Part shown: positions 1-8,797 of the stretch, one piece after another
Position numbering within the stretch: the first letter of the stretch is position 1
Layout of the letters: every line of letters begins with the position of its first letter
Source of the DNA: Bacteroidales bacterium
GTDB lineage: Bacteria > Bacteroidota > Bacteroidia > Bacteroidales > UBA3824
Direction: 5' to 3'
Assembly: GCA_016286055.1 (NCBI GenBank)
Contig: JAEERW010000003.1
Coordinates: 62,001-126,000, forward strand
DNA: 64,000 nt
Program-made: the position numbers and the translations under genes
The notes under the pieces: model-generated
The model's database searches: none
What the model was told of the DNA's origin: nothing
What the model saw: only the letters and a program-made list of their open reading frames with translations

Positions 1-1122
1 ACCGCCTTGGATAGAAGCACCTACTGCTACTACCTCGTCGGGGTTAACACCCTTAGAAGGTTTTCTGCCGAAGAATTGTTCTACCTCAGCTTGAACAGCG
101 GGGATACGAGAGCTACCGCCTACGAGGATAACCTCGTTGATATCGCTTGCCTGCATACCTGCGTCTTTAAGAGCCTGACGGCAGGGTTCGATACAAGCCT
201 TGATAAGGTCGTCGCAGAGCTGTTCAAATTTAGCACGGCTGAGGGTCATTACCAAGTGCTTTGGAACGCCGTTTACAGGCATAATGTAGGGCAAGTTGAT
301 TTCTGTTGTGGTAGAGCTTGAAAGTTCGATTTTGGCTTTCTCAGCAGCCTCTTTCAAACGTTGAAGAGCCATCGGATCTTTGCGAAGGTCAACGCCGTTC
401 TCTTTCTGGAACTCGTCGGCCATCCAGTCGATAATCTTGTGGTCGAAGTCGTCGCCGCCAAGGTGTGTGTCGCCGTTGGTAGATTTAACCTCGAATACGC
501 CGTCGCCAAGTTCAAGGATTGAAATATCGAATGTACCGCCACCAAGGTCGAATACTGCGATTTTCATATCTTTGCCGCCTTTGTCCAAGCCGTAAGCGAG
601 CGATGCAGCAGTAGGTTCGTTGATGATACGGCGAACTTTCAAGCCTGCAATTTCGCCAGCCTCTTTGGTAGCCTGACGTTGCGAGTCGGAGAAGTATGCG
701 GGAACTGTGATAACAGCCTCGGTAACTTCCTGACCGAGATAGTCTTCGGCGGTTTTTTTCATTTTTTGAAGAATCATAGCCGAAATCTCCTGAGGAGTGT
801 ACTGGCGGTCGTTGATTTTAACACGGGGAGTGTTGTTTTCGCCACGTACTACCTGATAGGGTACACGCTCTACTTCCTTGGTTACTTGGTCGTAGGTTTC
901 GCCCATGAAACGTTTGATTGAGTAAACAGTGTTGTTAGGGTTGGTGATGGCCTGACGTTTAGCGGGGTCGCCCACTTTGCGTTCGCCGTTGTCCAAAAAA
1001 GCTACTATTGAAGGAGTAGTTCTTTTACCTTCTGAGTTGGCAATTACTACTGGTTCGTTGCCTTCCATGACCGATACACATGAGTTTGTTGTACCTAAGT
1101 CGATTCCTATTATCTTTGACAT
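1..1122 (-). CDS. dnaK: Molecular chaperone DnaK (Hsp70), N-terminal part
   Basis: ATP-dependent cytoplasmic chaperone that binds unfolded proteins with DnaJ and GrpE. The 374 codons seen cover most of the nucleotide-binding domain; the rest lies beyond the left window edge. The protein starts [16 protein letters not shown], which contains the first phosphate loop (GIDLGTTNS, residues about 6-14). The second phosphate motif LGGGTFDIS is near residue 194 and the adenosine motif VGGSSRIP near residue 340. The start ATG (complement of 1120-1122) is the only sensible one because the family begins at this point. The upstream region holds a series of TGRCA motifs that may mediate heat-shock control. 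Identification is secure; it is partial only because of the window. Confidence 0.98.
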   Translation of the reverse strand, partial: MSKIIGIDLGTTNSCVSVMEGNEPVVIANSEGKRTTPSIVAFLDNGERKVGDPAKRQAITNPNNTVYSIKRFMGETYDQVTKEVERVPYQVVRGENNTPRVKINDRQYTPQEISAMILQKMKKTAEDYLGQEVTEAVITVPAYFSDSQRQATKEAGEIAGLKVRRIINEPTAASLAYGLDKGGKDMKIAVFDLGGGTFDISILELGDGVFEVKSTNGDTHLGGDDFDHKIIDWMADEFQKENGVDLRKDPMALQRLKEAAEKAKIELSSSTTTEINLPYIMPVNGVPKHLVMTLSRAKFEQLCDDLIKACIEPCRQALKDAGMQASDINEVILVGGSSRIPAVQAEVEQFFGRKPSKGVNPDEVVAVGASIQGG

Positions 1123-1257
1123 TGTGTTTATGTTTTAATTTTCGTTTTTAAATTATTAATTACGTTTACCCATTAATCAATCATTATGCCGTATTTGACG
1201 GTGTCAGTGTCGTTTTATATATGTAACATTTTGAATAACAATGATTTAAATATTTTT

Positions 1258-1361
1258 TGGCACATTTTGGCATACTGACATAGGCGGTTGAATTATTAAA
1301 AAATTACTGCAATTTTGGCAGTTTTGGTGACATTATACTGACAGTGTGTGACATTGTGGCA
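1258..1361. promoter_or_regulatory. Cluster of TGRCA motifs upstream of dnaK
   Basis: In the 437-base gap between dnaK and the CstA gene, the plus strand carries TGGCA or TGACA at 1258, 1268, 1276, 1316, 1328, 1339, 1349 and 1357. Steps of 8-12 bases suggest helically phased sites for a regulator of dnaK. No CIRCE element is seen. The regulator and function are inferred. Confidence 0.4.
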
Positions 1362-1372
1362 TATTTATTTTT

Positions 1373-1400
1373 GTAGAGACGTGCCATGGCGCGTCTCTAC
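1373..1400. repeat. Dispersed palindrome, copy 1
   Basis: 28-base palindrome with arms GTAGAGACG and CGTCTCTAC around the centre TGCCATGGCG. It is identical to the copy at 22557-22584. It could fold as a strong hairpin between the divergent dnaK and CstA genes. Confidence 0.9.
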
Positions 1401-1458
1401 AATATAATAAATATATGGCGCGTCTCTACAATATAATAAATATATGGCGCGTCTCCAC
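1401..1458. repeat. Tandem 29-base units made from half of the palindrome
   Basis: Two direct 29-base units (1401-1429 and 1430-1458) follow the palindrome. Each contains an AT spacer ending ATATATGGCG and then the right arm CGTCTCTAC (CGTCTCCAC in the second). They look like partial duplications of the element's right half. Confidence 0.85.
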
Positions 1459-1525
1459 AATACAATATATAATATAAGGTTGAAAAAAAATTTCAAAAAA
1501 AAGAATAACTAATCGTCAAGGTTGC

Positions 1526-1533
1526 TATATTTG
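1526..1533 (+). promoter_or_regulatory. Promoter -7 box for the CstA gene
   Basis: TATATTTG matches the Bacteroidetes -7 consensus TAnnTTTG exactly and lies 26 bases before the ATG at 1560. A TTTG -33 box at the usual spacing is not evident. Confidence 0.5.
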
Positions 1534-1559
1534 CAGTTGACTTCAAAAACACAAAAACG

Positions 1560-2987
1560 ATGGTTACATTCTGTATTGCGCTGCTCCTGCTGGTATTGGG
1601 CTATTTGCTTTACGGCAAAGTGGCGGAGCGCGTTATCAAGCCCGACAGCAAGGCGCAGACTCCTGCATACGCCAAAAACGACGGTGTGGACTATATCCCT
1701 ATGCCCACGTGGAAAATTTTTATGATCCAGTTTCTTAACATCGCCGGTCTCGGACCTATCTTTGGTGCTATACTCGGAGCGCAGTTTGGTCCGGCGGCGT
1801 ATATATGGATTGTGGTGGGCTGCATATTTATAGGTGCTTTTCACGACTATTTTTCGGGTATGATTTCGCTTCGTGAAGGTGGTGCCAACTTGCCTGAAAT
1901 TATCGGCAAATATCTTGGCAACACTACTAAAACTGTTATGCGAATTTTCTCAGTGGTGTTGCTTGTACTTGTAGGAGTGGTGTTTGTAAGTCAACCTGCG
2001 GGTCTTCTCGACAAGATAACTCCCGACTGGATGAACAATACTTTTTGGATAATTGTGATATTTGCCTACTATCTTGTGGCAACGCTTCTGCCTATCGACA
2101 AGGTGATTGGCAAGGTGTATCCTCTGTTTGCTTTCGCATTGATTTTTATGGCTGTGGGAGTGCTGTTTATGATTTTTTGGAACGGTATCGATCTGCCCGA
2201 AATCACCGACGGATTGTCTAATTGCCATCCAAACAAGGAGACCACACCTATATTTCCTATAATGTGCATCACTATAGCCTGCGGCGCAATCTCAGGTTTT
2301 CACGCCACACAGAGTCCGCTTATGGCTCGTTGTCTCAAAAACGAGAATCTCGGACGCAAGGTGTTTTATGGTGCTATGATTCTCGAAGGTATTATCGCTA
2401 TGATTTGGGCTGCTGCCGCCATTTGGTATTATAAAGAAAAAGGATATGGCGAATCGCAGGCATCAATTGTTTATTTTATTACCGAAACATGGATGGGCAA
2501 GATTGGTAGCATATTGGCTATGCTTGGAGTTGTGTTTGCCCCGATAACAAGTGGCGACACCGCTCTACGTAGCGCAAGGCTTATACTTGCCGACTTTTTT
2601 AAAATGGATCAGAGCAAAATATCAAAACGCTTGCTTATCAGCGTTCCCGTATTTATTGCTACTGCCTTGATTATAGTGTATAGTTTAAGCGATGCTGCCG
2701 GATTTAACATTATCTGGCGTTATTTTGGATGGAGCAACCAGGCCCTGAGCGTGTTTACATTGTGGGCAATCACTGTTTATATGGTAATCACCAAAAAACC
2801 GTGGATAATGGCATTTTTGCCTGCGCTGTTTATGACAATGGTGTGCGCCACATATCTTCTGCTCGCTCCCGAATGTCTGCATTTAGATCATACGATAAGT
2901 TATATCGTGGGCGGAGTGGTTACAGTAGCGTTCGCAATAGGATTCTTTATTTGGAAAGGGAAAAGGAAAGAAACAATTAACAATTGA
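1560..2987 (+). CDS. cstA: CstA family carbon starvation / peptide transporter
   Basis: Polytopic inner-membrane protein of the carbon starvation protein A family, whose characterised members take up peptides or pyruvate. At 475 residues it is of the short type, compared with about 700 in Escherichia coli CstA. It has numerous hydrophobic segments, starting with residues 2-17. Family-typical stretches include FLNIAGLGPIFGAI (near residue 60), HDYFSGMISLREGG (near 95) and SGFHATQSPLMARC (near 245). The start at 1560 sits 26 bases after a TATATTTG -7 box, and the first helix begins right after Met. It stands alone on the plus strand and ends in an AT-rich spacer repeat. The substrate in this organism is unknown. 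Confidence 0.92.
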   Translation: MVTFCIALLLLVLGYLLYGKVAERVIKPDSKAQTPAYAKNDGVDYIPMPTWKIFMIQFLNIAGLGPIFGAILGAQFGPAAYIWIVVGCIFIGAFHDYFSGMISLREGGANLPEIIGKYLGNTTKTVMRIFSVVLLVLVGVVFVSQPAGLLDKITPDWMNNTFWIIVIFAYYLVATLLPIDKVIGKVYPLFAFALIFMAVGVLFMIFWNGIDLPEITDGLSNCHPNKETTPIFPIMCITIACGAISGFHATQSPLMARCLKNENLGRKVFYGAMILEGIIAMIWAAAAIWYYKEKGYGESQASIVYFITETWMGKIGSILAMLGVVFAPITSGDTALRSARLILADFFKMDQSKISKRLLISVPVFIATALIIVYSLSDAAGFNIIWRYFGWSNQALSVFTLWAITVYMVITKKPWIMAFLPALFMTMVCATYLLLAPECLHLDHTISYIVGGVVTVAFAIGFFIWKGKRKETINN

Positions 2988-3052
2988 CAATTAACAATTG
3001 ACAATTCTAATTATGAATTATGAATTATGAATTATGAATTATGAATTTTGAA
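2974..3052. repeat. ATTGACAATT / ATGAATT tandem spacer
   Basis: Low-complexity stretch made first of AACAATTGACAATT-type units and then of five or six ATTATGA units. It separates the convergent CstA and SiaB-like genes. The same kind of spacer recurs between prophage genes. Confidence 0.85.
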
Positions 3053-3682
3053 TTAAAGAATCTCTTCTTCGTCTTGTCGGCATATTTCTACCTTTAATAT
3101 AAAGTAGTCGGTGCCGTTGACAGGGATAAAGAGGTATTCGAGTTTGCCGTCGGTTTTGCGGGCTATGTCGATAAGACCGAGACCCGCACCGCCACGGTCG
3201 GAGATTGTTCCCTCGCGCAGTTGCTTTTTGTACATAGCGTTGAGTTCTTCCTTGGTGGCGTTGTTAACACATTCGAGAGCAGAGGTAAGACGTTCAATGT
3301 CGTTGCGGTTTACCTTGTTTGCGGTCATTATATAGTATATGCCATCTTTGCGACCGAGCATAAACAATCCGTTGACAAGACTGAACTCTGTTTGAAACTC
3401 GGTACTATGTTTCTGCATATTCTGCAAAATCTCCACGAGCGAGTGATGCACACGTCGGCGAACTTGTTTCTGTTCGTTGGAGGTTTCCATCTCCTCCTCG
3501 TTCTTTTCGGTGAACATCTTTACCACCTGATGGGTAAACTGCCCTATGTAAACAACAGATATACCGTTCTCTATGAGCTCGTCGTAAAGGGCGAGCACGT
3601 TATGCATAAAGTTTTTGTCGAGTTCCATTGAAGGAGTCTTTGCGCTCATAATCGTTGTGTTGATATTTAAAAATTTCTGCAA
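3053..3682 (-). CDS. SiaB-like kinase protein (GHKL ATPase fold)
   Basis: A 209-residue soluble protein with a histidine-kinase-like ATPase domain. The N-box is SLVEILQNMQKHS (near residues 82-94) and the ATP-lid glycine motif is GGAGLGLIDIARK (near 160-172). The layout fits the SiaB family (DUF6272), whose Pseudomonas member phosphorylates the small protein SiaC in a partner-switching pathway. No SiaC-like gene is visible here, but a STAS protein lies about 1.7 kb away at 5392. An alternative in-frame start is the second Met (MSAKTPSMELD, residue 13). It converges on the CstA gene and shares orientation with the MerR-like and peptidase genes. The role is inferred from the family. Confidence 0.75.
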   Translation of the reverse strand: MQKFLNINTTIMSAKTPSMELDKNFMHNVLALYDELIENGISVVYIGQFTHQVVKMFTEKNEEEMETSNEQKQVRRRVHHSLVEILQNMQKHSTEFQTEFSLVNGLFMLGRKDGIYYIMTANKVNRNDIERLTSALECVNNATKEELNAMYKKQLREGTISDRGGAGLGLIDIARKTDGKLEYLFIPVNGTDYFILKVEICRQDEEEIL

Positions 3683-3796
3683 TGCAATTTAAGAAAAAAA
3701 TAGATTGCTGTCAAGAGTTTTTTATAAAAAAAAATAAAAAACCTATAATCTTTATGCAATAAACGTGCTAAAAGCGGTTCTCCCGGGAAAATAATT

Positions 3797-4159
3797 TTAC
3801 TTTTCTTGCTTTTCGATGGTTTCGAGGCTGTCTTTAAGGTCTACAATCATGGCGCGAATGTTTTTCAACGACTTGATTACCTCAAAGTTGGCATCGCTCT
3901 TGTCGGAGTTGTTTTTGAGGTGCTGTTTTGCGCCTTCGAGAGTCATTCCGCGCTCTTTTACCAAGTGATAGATCTTGTGAAAGTTTTCGATGTCTTTGGG
4001 AGTGAAGAGACGGTTTCCCTTAGCGTTTTTCTGGGGTTTGATGATGTGAAACTCTTTTTCCCAATACCTTATGAGCGAGGTGTTTACGTCAAACATTTTG
4101 GCCACTTCGCCGATTGTGTAAAACAATTTTCCGTTTTTTTCAGTTTCTTCTATTTCCAT
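3797..4159 (-). CDS. MerR-type HTH transcriptional regulator
   Basis: A 120-residue protein with an N-terminal MerR winged helix-turn-helix: YTIGEVAKMFDVNTSLIRYWEKEF (residues about 15-38) followed by the wing and second helices (GNRLFTPKDIENFHKIYHL). The C-terminus (residues about 90-120) is a short coiled segment like the dimerisation helix of the family. There is no cysteine-rich effector domain, so metal or redox sensing is not indicated. It lies 28 bases downstream of the M23 peptidase gene, so the two may be co-transcribed. The regulator's target is unknown. Confidence 0.88.
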   Translation of the reverse strand: MEIEETEKNGKLFYTIGEVAKMFDVNTSLIRYWEKEFHIIKPQKNAKGNRLFTPKDIENFHKIYHLVKERGMTLEGAKQHLKNNSDKSDANFEVIKSLKNIRAMIVDLKDSLETIEKQEK

Positions 4160-4187
4160 GGTTTTCAGATTTTTGATAATATGTTTG

Positions 4188-5135
4188 TTAGTCGAGGCAA
4201 AGGCCTCCGTTGTTAGCCATCATTATGAGTTTGTGGTATGTTTCGGGATCGGTGTCCTCGAAAAAGAAGTCTATCGGGTTGATAGCCTTGCCGTTGTAGT
4301 TGATTTGGTAATGCAGGTGAGCGGTAAGCGACTTGCCAGAGTTGCCCACAAAACCGATAGTTTCGCCGCGTTTAATCTTTTTGCCAGTGCGCACCACATA
4401 GTCGCTGAGGTGCGAGTAGGTGGTTTTAAAACCGTTTTTGTGGTCGATAATCACCATTACACCGTGGTCGCGTTTTTCGCCCACGTATTCCACAGTGCCA
4501 GCTGCGGTGGCAACCACCACGGTACCCTTGGGAGCGGCAAAGTCGATTCCCTTGTGCACTTGCGGAGTCTTGTAAATGGGGTCGAGTTTTTTTCCGTAGC
4601 CATAGGCGAGGTATTGAAGATTATTGTTTTCCAACGGCATCACCGATGGAATATATTTTAAACTGTCGGTTTGCTTTTCAAGAATTGCAAAGAGGTTGTT
4701 TACAGTGCTGTCCTCGTTGTGAAGCATAGCGGCAACGTTGTTTGTGGTTTTGGTATAGTGAGCGGCAATTTCACTTGCTCCCAAACTATCGTAGTTGTAT
4801 TCGAGCGAATCATCGTCAACGGGTGGCGCTGTGCTGAAAATAGCGCGATATATTTCGCGGTCACGGTCTTGGAGGTCGCTCAATACGATAGAGGTTTGGC
4901 TGTAACGTTCGTTGAGTTGGTCGTAAACCTGACGGAGCATTTCGTTTTCGCGTTCGGTTTTGCGTTGACTAGGGGTTTTAATGGTGTATGAAATAGTGAT
5001 AAAAACCACAAAGCCAATGCTCAAAGCAGCAAACAGCTGAGTGATTATAGATATTATTATTTTTTTGCCTTTTTTCTTGTCCGTTTCCTCAAAAGAGAGC
5101 GAATCGGGGTCGAATGTGTATTTATCGTCTGACAT
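4188..5135 (-). CDS. M23 family metallopeptidase, membrane anchored
   Basis: A 315-residue protein predicted to cut peptidoglycan cross-links or serve as a divisome-type activator in the periplasm. Residues about 28-50 form one transmembrane helix after a charged cytoplasmic start, residues 60-180 are largely helical, and the C-terminal M23 (LytM) domain has HKGIDFAAPKGT (HxxxD zinc ligands) and HLHYQI (HxH). Both zinc motifs are complete, so it is probably active. I take the start at 5135 (MSDDKYTFD) because an upstream Met ten codons earlier adds an unlikely sequence and the family begins this way. It is followed after 28 bases by the MerR-like gene. Confidence 0.9.
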   Translation of the reverse strand: MSDDKYTFDPDSLSFEETDKKKGKKIIISIITQLFAALSIGFVVFITISYTIKTPSQRKTERENEMLRQVYDQLNERYSQTSIVLSDLQDRDREIYRAIFSTAPPVDDDSLEYNYDSLGASEIAAHYTKTTNNVAAMLHNEDSTVNNLFAILEKQTDSLKYIPSVMPLENNNLQYLAYGYGKKLDPIYKTPQVHKGIDFAAPKGTVVVATAAGTVEYVGEKRDHGVMVIIDHKNGFKTTYSHLSDYVVRTGKKIKRGETIGFVGNSGKSLTAHLHYQINYNGKAINPIDFFFEDTDPETYHKLIMMANNGGLCLD

Positions 5136-5310
5136 AATAAAACAAATAATTTGTCCACGCTGCAAATTTAGTCGTTATTTTTGATTTAATTTAAAAAAAA
5201 CAAAAAAAAATAACAAATATAAAATGCTGAATATTAAGCATTTAGTATAAAATTAGAAAAAAGTTACAAATAAAAGCGTAAAAAAAGTATACGGCGACGA
5301 TTTTTTTTCG

Positions 5311-5318
5311 TATCTTTA
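5311..5318 (+). promoter_or_regulatory. Possible -7 box of the chemosensory operon
   Basis: TATCTTTA differs by one base from TAnnTTTG and lies about 75 bases before the STAS gene, in an otherwise AT-rich gap (5136-5391). No clear TTTG -33 box is seen, so this is tentative. Confidence 0.3.
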
Positions 5319-5391
5319 ACGGGAAAAAAAGAAATGCCTTTAGAGGGTATTTTGGCATAAAAAATGCAAACTATTTTACATATAACCACAA

Positions 5392-5730
5392 TTGGCAAAT
5401 ATGGATATTAAGTTAAAAATCAACGATGTAAAGAACCACAGGTGCGAATACGACATCATTGGCGAGATTTCTGTGCAGAATGTACAAACCATAATGGATG
5501 AGTTTTCCAAAACTCTTCCCGACTGTACCGACCTTACCATCAACCTAAAAAAGACCGAAGGATTCGACACTGCGGCGTTTCAGTTGTTCTATTCAGTAAA
5601 GAACAGTTTTGTGCGCGACAAAAAGCAGCTTAAAGTAACGTGCGAACTCAACGACGAGACAACTTTGCTACTCTCTCACTGTGGCATCAACGATCTTGCA
5701 TCGGTACTTAGTATCCCTACAACGGCATAA
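5392..5730 (+). CDS. STAS domain protein (anti-sigma antagonist type)
   Basis: A 112-residue single-domain STAS protein. The phosphorylation loop of the family (DSxGLxxL in SpoIIAA) appears as FDTAAFQLF, so Thr60 after Asp59 is a candidate phosphosite. It opens the chemosensory operon, 58 bases before cheY. STAS proteins in such operons either scaffold signalling complexes or report through partner switching; the SiaB-like kinase at 3053-3682 is a possible partner (inference). A second Met four codons in (5401) is an equally good start. The domain call is good; the role is uncertain. Confidence 0.75.
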   Translation: MANMDIKLKINDVKNHRCEYDIIGEISVQNVQTIMDEFSKTLPDCTDLTINLKKTEGFDTAAFQLFYSVKNSFVRDKKQLKVTCELNDETTLLLSHCGINDLASVLSIPTTA

Positions 5731-5788
5731 TATTGTTTTCAAACTACAGATATTCAAATTAGTAAATAAAAATTAATAACTTATATAA

Positions 5789-6154
5789 ATGGCAAAAACA
5801 ATACTGATAGTAGACGATTCTGAAAGTATTAGAGAAGTCGTCAACTTTACATTGCAGAATGCAGGCTTCGAGGTGTTTGCTGCAGGCAACGGTATCGAGG
5901 CGCAACAGTACTTGGACGGCAGAAACATCGACCTGGTGATCACCGACCTCCACATGCCCGAAATGGACGGTATAGACCTTATCAAGTATATCCGTGCTAC
6001 TTCAAACTACAACCGTGTGCCAATTCTGTTCCTCACCACAGAATCGCAGTTGGCTAAGAAGATAGAGGCTAAGGACGCAGGAGCTACAGGCTGGATTATT
6101 AAGCCATTCGTACCTGCCAAGCTGCTCGCCGCTATAAGCAAGGTTATAAGGTAG
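5789..6154 (+). CDS. cheY: CheY-like response regulator
   Basis: A stand-alone receiver domain of 121 residues. The acid pocket is Asp9-Asp10, the phosphoacceptor Asp53 (VITDLHMPEMDG), the switch Thr83/Thr84, and the invariant Lys105 (IIKPF). All residues needed for phosphotransfer from CheA are present. It lies directly before cheA. Without flagellar genes nearby its output could be gliding, pili or another process rather than a flagellar motor. Confidence 0.93.
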   Translation: MAKTILIVDDSESIREVVNFTLQNAGFEVFAAGNGIEAQQYLDGRNIDLVITDLHMPEMDGIDLIKYIRATSNYNRVPILFLTTESQLAKKIEAKDAGATGWIIKPFVPAKLLAAISKVIR

Positions 6155-6211
6155 CGGCATCACTTATCACACCTTATATATTATAATAATAACCCGAACA
6201 GAATTCGACAG

Positions 6212-8263
6212 ATGGACAACTTTCAGAGCAAATTTTTAGAAGAGGCGGGCGACCTTATCAATCAGCTCGAACAAGCCCTGCTTACGCTTGAGCAAGACAC
6301 CCAGAATCCGGAACTTGTTGACTCGATTTTCAGGATTATGCACTCGCTCAAAGGTGGTGGCGGTATGTTCGGGTTCGAAAACATCTCCAACTACACCCAC
6401 AAGATGGAGAATATGTACGACCTCGTAAGGCAGAAAAAACTGAAAGTAACTCGCGAGATGCTTGACGTTACATTTGAATCTGCTGACCACATCACCAGCA
6501 TGCTCAACGACGACGGCTCCAAAGCTGCCGAAATTGCTGCAAACGAGGCTATCCTTAACAAACGTATCGATGCTATTCTCAACGGTGATTCCGAAGTAGT
6601 GGGGGCTCCTGTTACCATTGCAGCTAACGAGCCAGCAGCTGACGGCGTACATACTTTTTACATTAAGGTTAAACCCTATGAGCGCATACAACAAAACGGC
6701 ACAAACCCATTCTTTTTAATCGACGAGCTATCTGGTCTAGGTAAAAACAAGGTCAATATATTTTACTCTAGCATTCCCGACTTCGAAAACTTTGTATTTG
6801 ACGAAACTTACATCTGGTGGGAGATGATTCTCGCTACCGACAAAGGCGAGGATGCTATCAAAGACGTTTTCATTTTTGTGGAAGACGACTGCGAAGTTAA
6901 CATACAGAATATTGCAGATGCCGACATTTTCCCGATGGAAGGCATTGAGCCACTGTTGGTTTGCCGTCACGATTTCCCATTCGACCTTGATAAAATTAAA
7001 TCGCTCGCACAAGCCATCACAGCCCTCGAAAAGGCAAAACAAGAAAAAGCTGCCAAAGAGGCCGACGCCGGCGACGAGCACATAAAGAAATTTACCAAAG
7101 AATCATCTATTTCGGGCATACGTGTAGCATCTGAAAAAATAGACCAGCTTATGAACCTAGTGAGTGAGCTTATCACCACACAGGCGGGTCTAAACCTTTA
7201 TGCCGACAACCATAAGGACAACGAACTTACACGCATTACCGAAAGTCTTGAAAACATAAGCCGCCAATTGCGCGACACAGCATTCAGCATAACCCTTATA
7301 CCTATCGACTACCTTGTGGTGCGTTTCCGCCGCCTAGTGCGCGACCTTTCGCGAGAAGTGGGCAAAGAGATAGAATTCGACGCTCGCGGTGCAGAAACAG
7401 AGCTTGACAAAACCCTTATCGAGGGCATCTCTGAACCGCTTATGCACATACTTCGCAACAGTATCGACCACGGTATCGAAACCGCCGAAGAACGCACCGC
7501 AAAGGGCAAACCTGCGCAAGGCAAAATTATATTGCAAGCATATTACAGTGGTAGCCAAGTAGTTATAGCAGTTACCGATGATGGCAAAGGAATGGATCTT
7601 CAAAAAATCAGAAACAAAGCCATTGACCGTGGACTCATCAATGCCGATGAGCAACTCTCCGAAAAAGAGATTCTCGACCTTATATTCTTGCCCGGATTCT
7701 CCACATCCGAAAAAGTTACCAACATCAGCGGACGTGGCGTGGGAATGGACGTGGTAAAACGCAAAATTTCAGACATCCGCGGCACAGTGTCGGTATCAAC
7801 CGAAAAAGACGAAGGTACCACCATCACCATCAAACTGCCTCTTACCCTGAGCATCATTGACGGTATGTTGGTTCGTATCGCAAACACCGACTACATAATT
7901 CCGCTCTCGGTAATCGACACCATTTTTGCTGTGGAACACACCAAGATAGAAAAATCGTTCAACAACATAATAAACATAGAAGGAGTTCAGTACCCATTCT
8001 ACTACCTACGCGACGAGTTCCAGATAGAAGGCGAAAAACCCGAGCGCGAGGAGATAATTATGGTAAAGTACGACGACAAGAAGATAGGCATAGTGGTAGA
8101 CCACATCACAGGTGAGTATCAAGCAGTATTGAAACCGCTTGGCAAACTATACCGCCAGCAAGACGTATTCTCAGGAGCGTCAATACTCGGCGACGGCACT
8201 GTGGCACTCGTGCTCGACACACACAAAGTGATAAACCAGTTTACAAAATATAACGACAACTAA
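6212..8263 (+). CDS. cheA: Chemotaxis histidine kinase CheA
   Basis: A 683-residue kinase that autophosphorylates on a His in its Hpt domain and passes the phosphate to CheY and CheB. Domains in order: Hpt (His44 in RIMHSLKGGGGMFGF), a linker region of about residues 130-290 that may hold the regulator-binding domain, dimerisation helices (about 300-370), GHKL ATPase (N-box HILRNSIDHGIE near 412, DDGKGMD near 455, GRGVGMDVVKRKI near 507) and a C-terminal CheW-like domain (about 545-683). All catalytic motifs are intact. The cheW gene follows after 20 bases. Length is within the usual CheA range. Confidence 0.97.
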   Translation: MDNFQSKFLEEAGDLINQLEQALLTLEQDTQNPELVDSIFRIMHSLKGGGGMFGFENISNYTHKMENMYDLVRQKKLKVTREMLDVTFESADHITSMLNDDGSKAAEIAANEAILNKRIDAILNGDSEVVGAPVTIAANEPAADGVHTFYIKVKPYERIQQNGTNPFFLIDELSGLGKNKVNIFYSSIPDFENFVFDETYIWWEMILATDKGEDAIKDVFIFVEDDCEVNIQNIADADIFPMEGIEPLLVCRHDFPFDLDKIKSLAQAITALEKAKQEKAAKEADAGDEHIKKFTKESSISGIRVASEKIDQLMNLVSELITTQAGLNLYADNHKDNELTRITESLENISRQLRDTAFSITLIPIDYLVVRFRRLVRDLSREVGKEIEFDARGAETELDKTLIEGISEPLMHILRNSIDHGIETAEERTAKGKPAQGKIILQAYYSGSQVVIAVTDDGKGMDLQKIRNKAIDRGLINADEQLSEKEILDLIFLPGFSTSEKVTNISGRGVGMDVVKRKISDIRGTVSVSTEKDEGTTITIKLPLTLSIIDGMLVRIANTDYIIPLSVIDTIFAVEHTKIEKSFNNIINIEGVQYPFYYLRDEFQIEGEKPEREEIIMVKYDDKKIGIVVDHITGEYQAVLKPLGKLYRQQDVFSGASILGDGTVALVLDTHKVINQFTKYNDN

Positions 8264-8283
8264 CGATAAACACATATAAGCTT

Positions 8284-8793
8284 ATGGATCAGGAAATAGA
8301 CTCTTTCATATCGTTCAAACTCGGCGAAGAGTATTTTGCAATCAGCGTTTCGCAGGTGCTCAACATACTCCAGCTCGTGCAGATCACCAAAGTTCCCACC
8401 GCCCCAGACTATATGAAGGGCGTTATCAACCTTCGCGGAACAGTGCTGCCGATTATCGACATACGCATGAAGTTCGGCATGGATCCGATTCAGTACCAGC
8501 GCGACACCGTGATCCTTGTGCTCAACGTAGTAATTGAGAACGAGAAAGTTGATGCCGGCATACTCGTTGACTCCGTTAAGGAAGTATTTGAAATAAAGAA
8601 AGAAGAGATTATGCCGCCTCCAGGTATCGGCTCTAAATACAAGTCGAAATTTATCGAAGGCATCTACAAAATGTCGGACGAGCGCTTTGTTATGCTCTTG
8701 GACATTGACAAAATATTCTCTTCGGATGAAGTGGTAATGTTAAAAGAAACCATCGACAGCGAAGAATCTTCTAACGCAAAGGAAATCGAATAA
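8284..8793 (+). CDS. cheW: Chemotaxis adaptor CheW
   Basis: A 169-residue adaptor that couples CheA to receptors. It has the CheW fold with typical stretches FKLGEEYFAISVSQVLNI (residues about 9-26), APDYMKGVINLRGTVLPIIDIR (about 40-61) and a C-terminal half ending ERFVMLLDIDKIFS. The tail after residue 148 is acidic. It is followed five bases later by cheR, which suggests translational coupling. Confidence 0.96.
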   Translation: MDQEIDSFISFKLGEEYFAISVSQVLNILQLVQITKVPTAPDYMKGVINLRGTVLPIIDIRMKFGMDPIQYQRDTVILVLNVVIENEKVDAGILVDSVKEVFEIKKEEIMPPPGIGSKYKSKFIEGIYKMSDERFVMLLDIDKIFSSDEVVMLKETIDSEESSNAKEIE

Positions 8794-8797
8794 CCGC

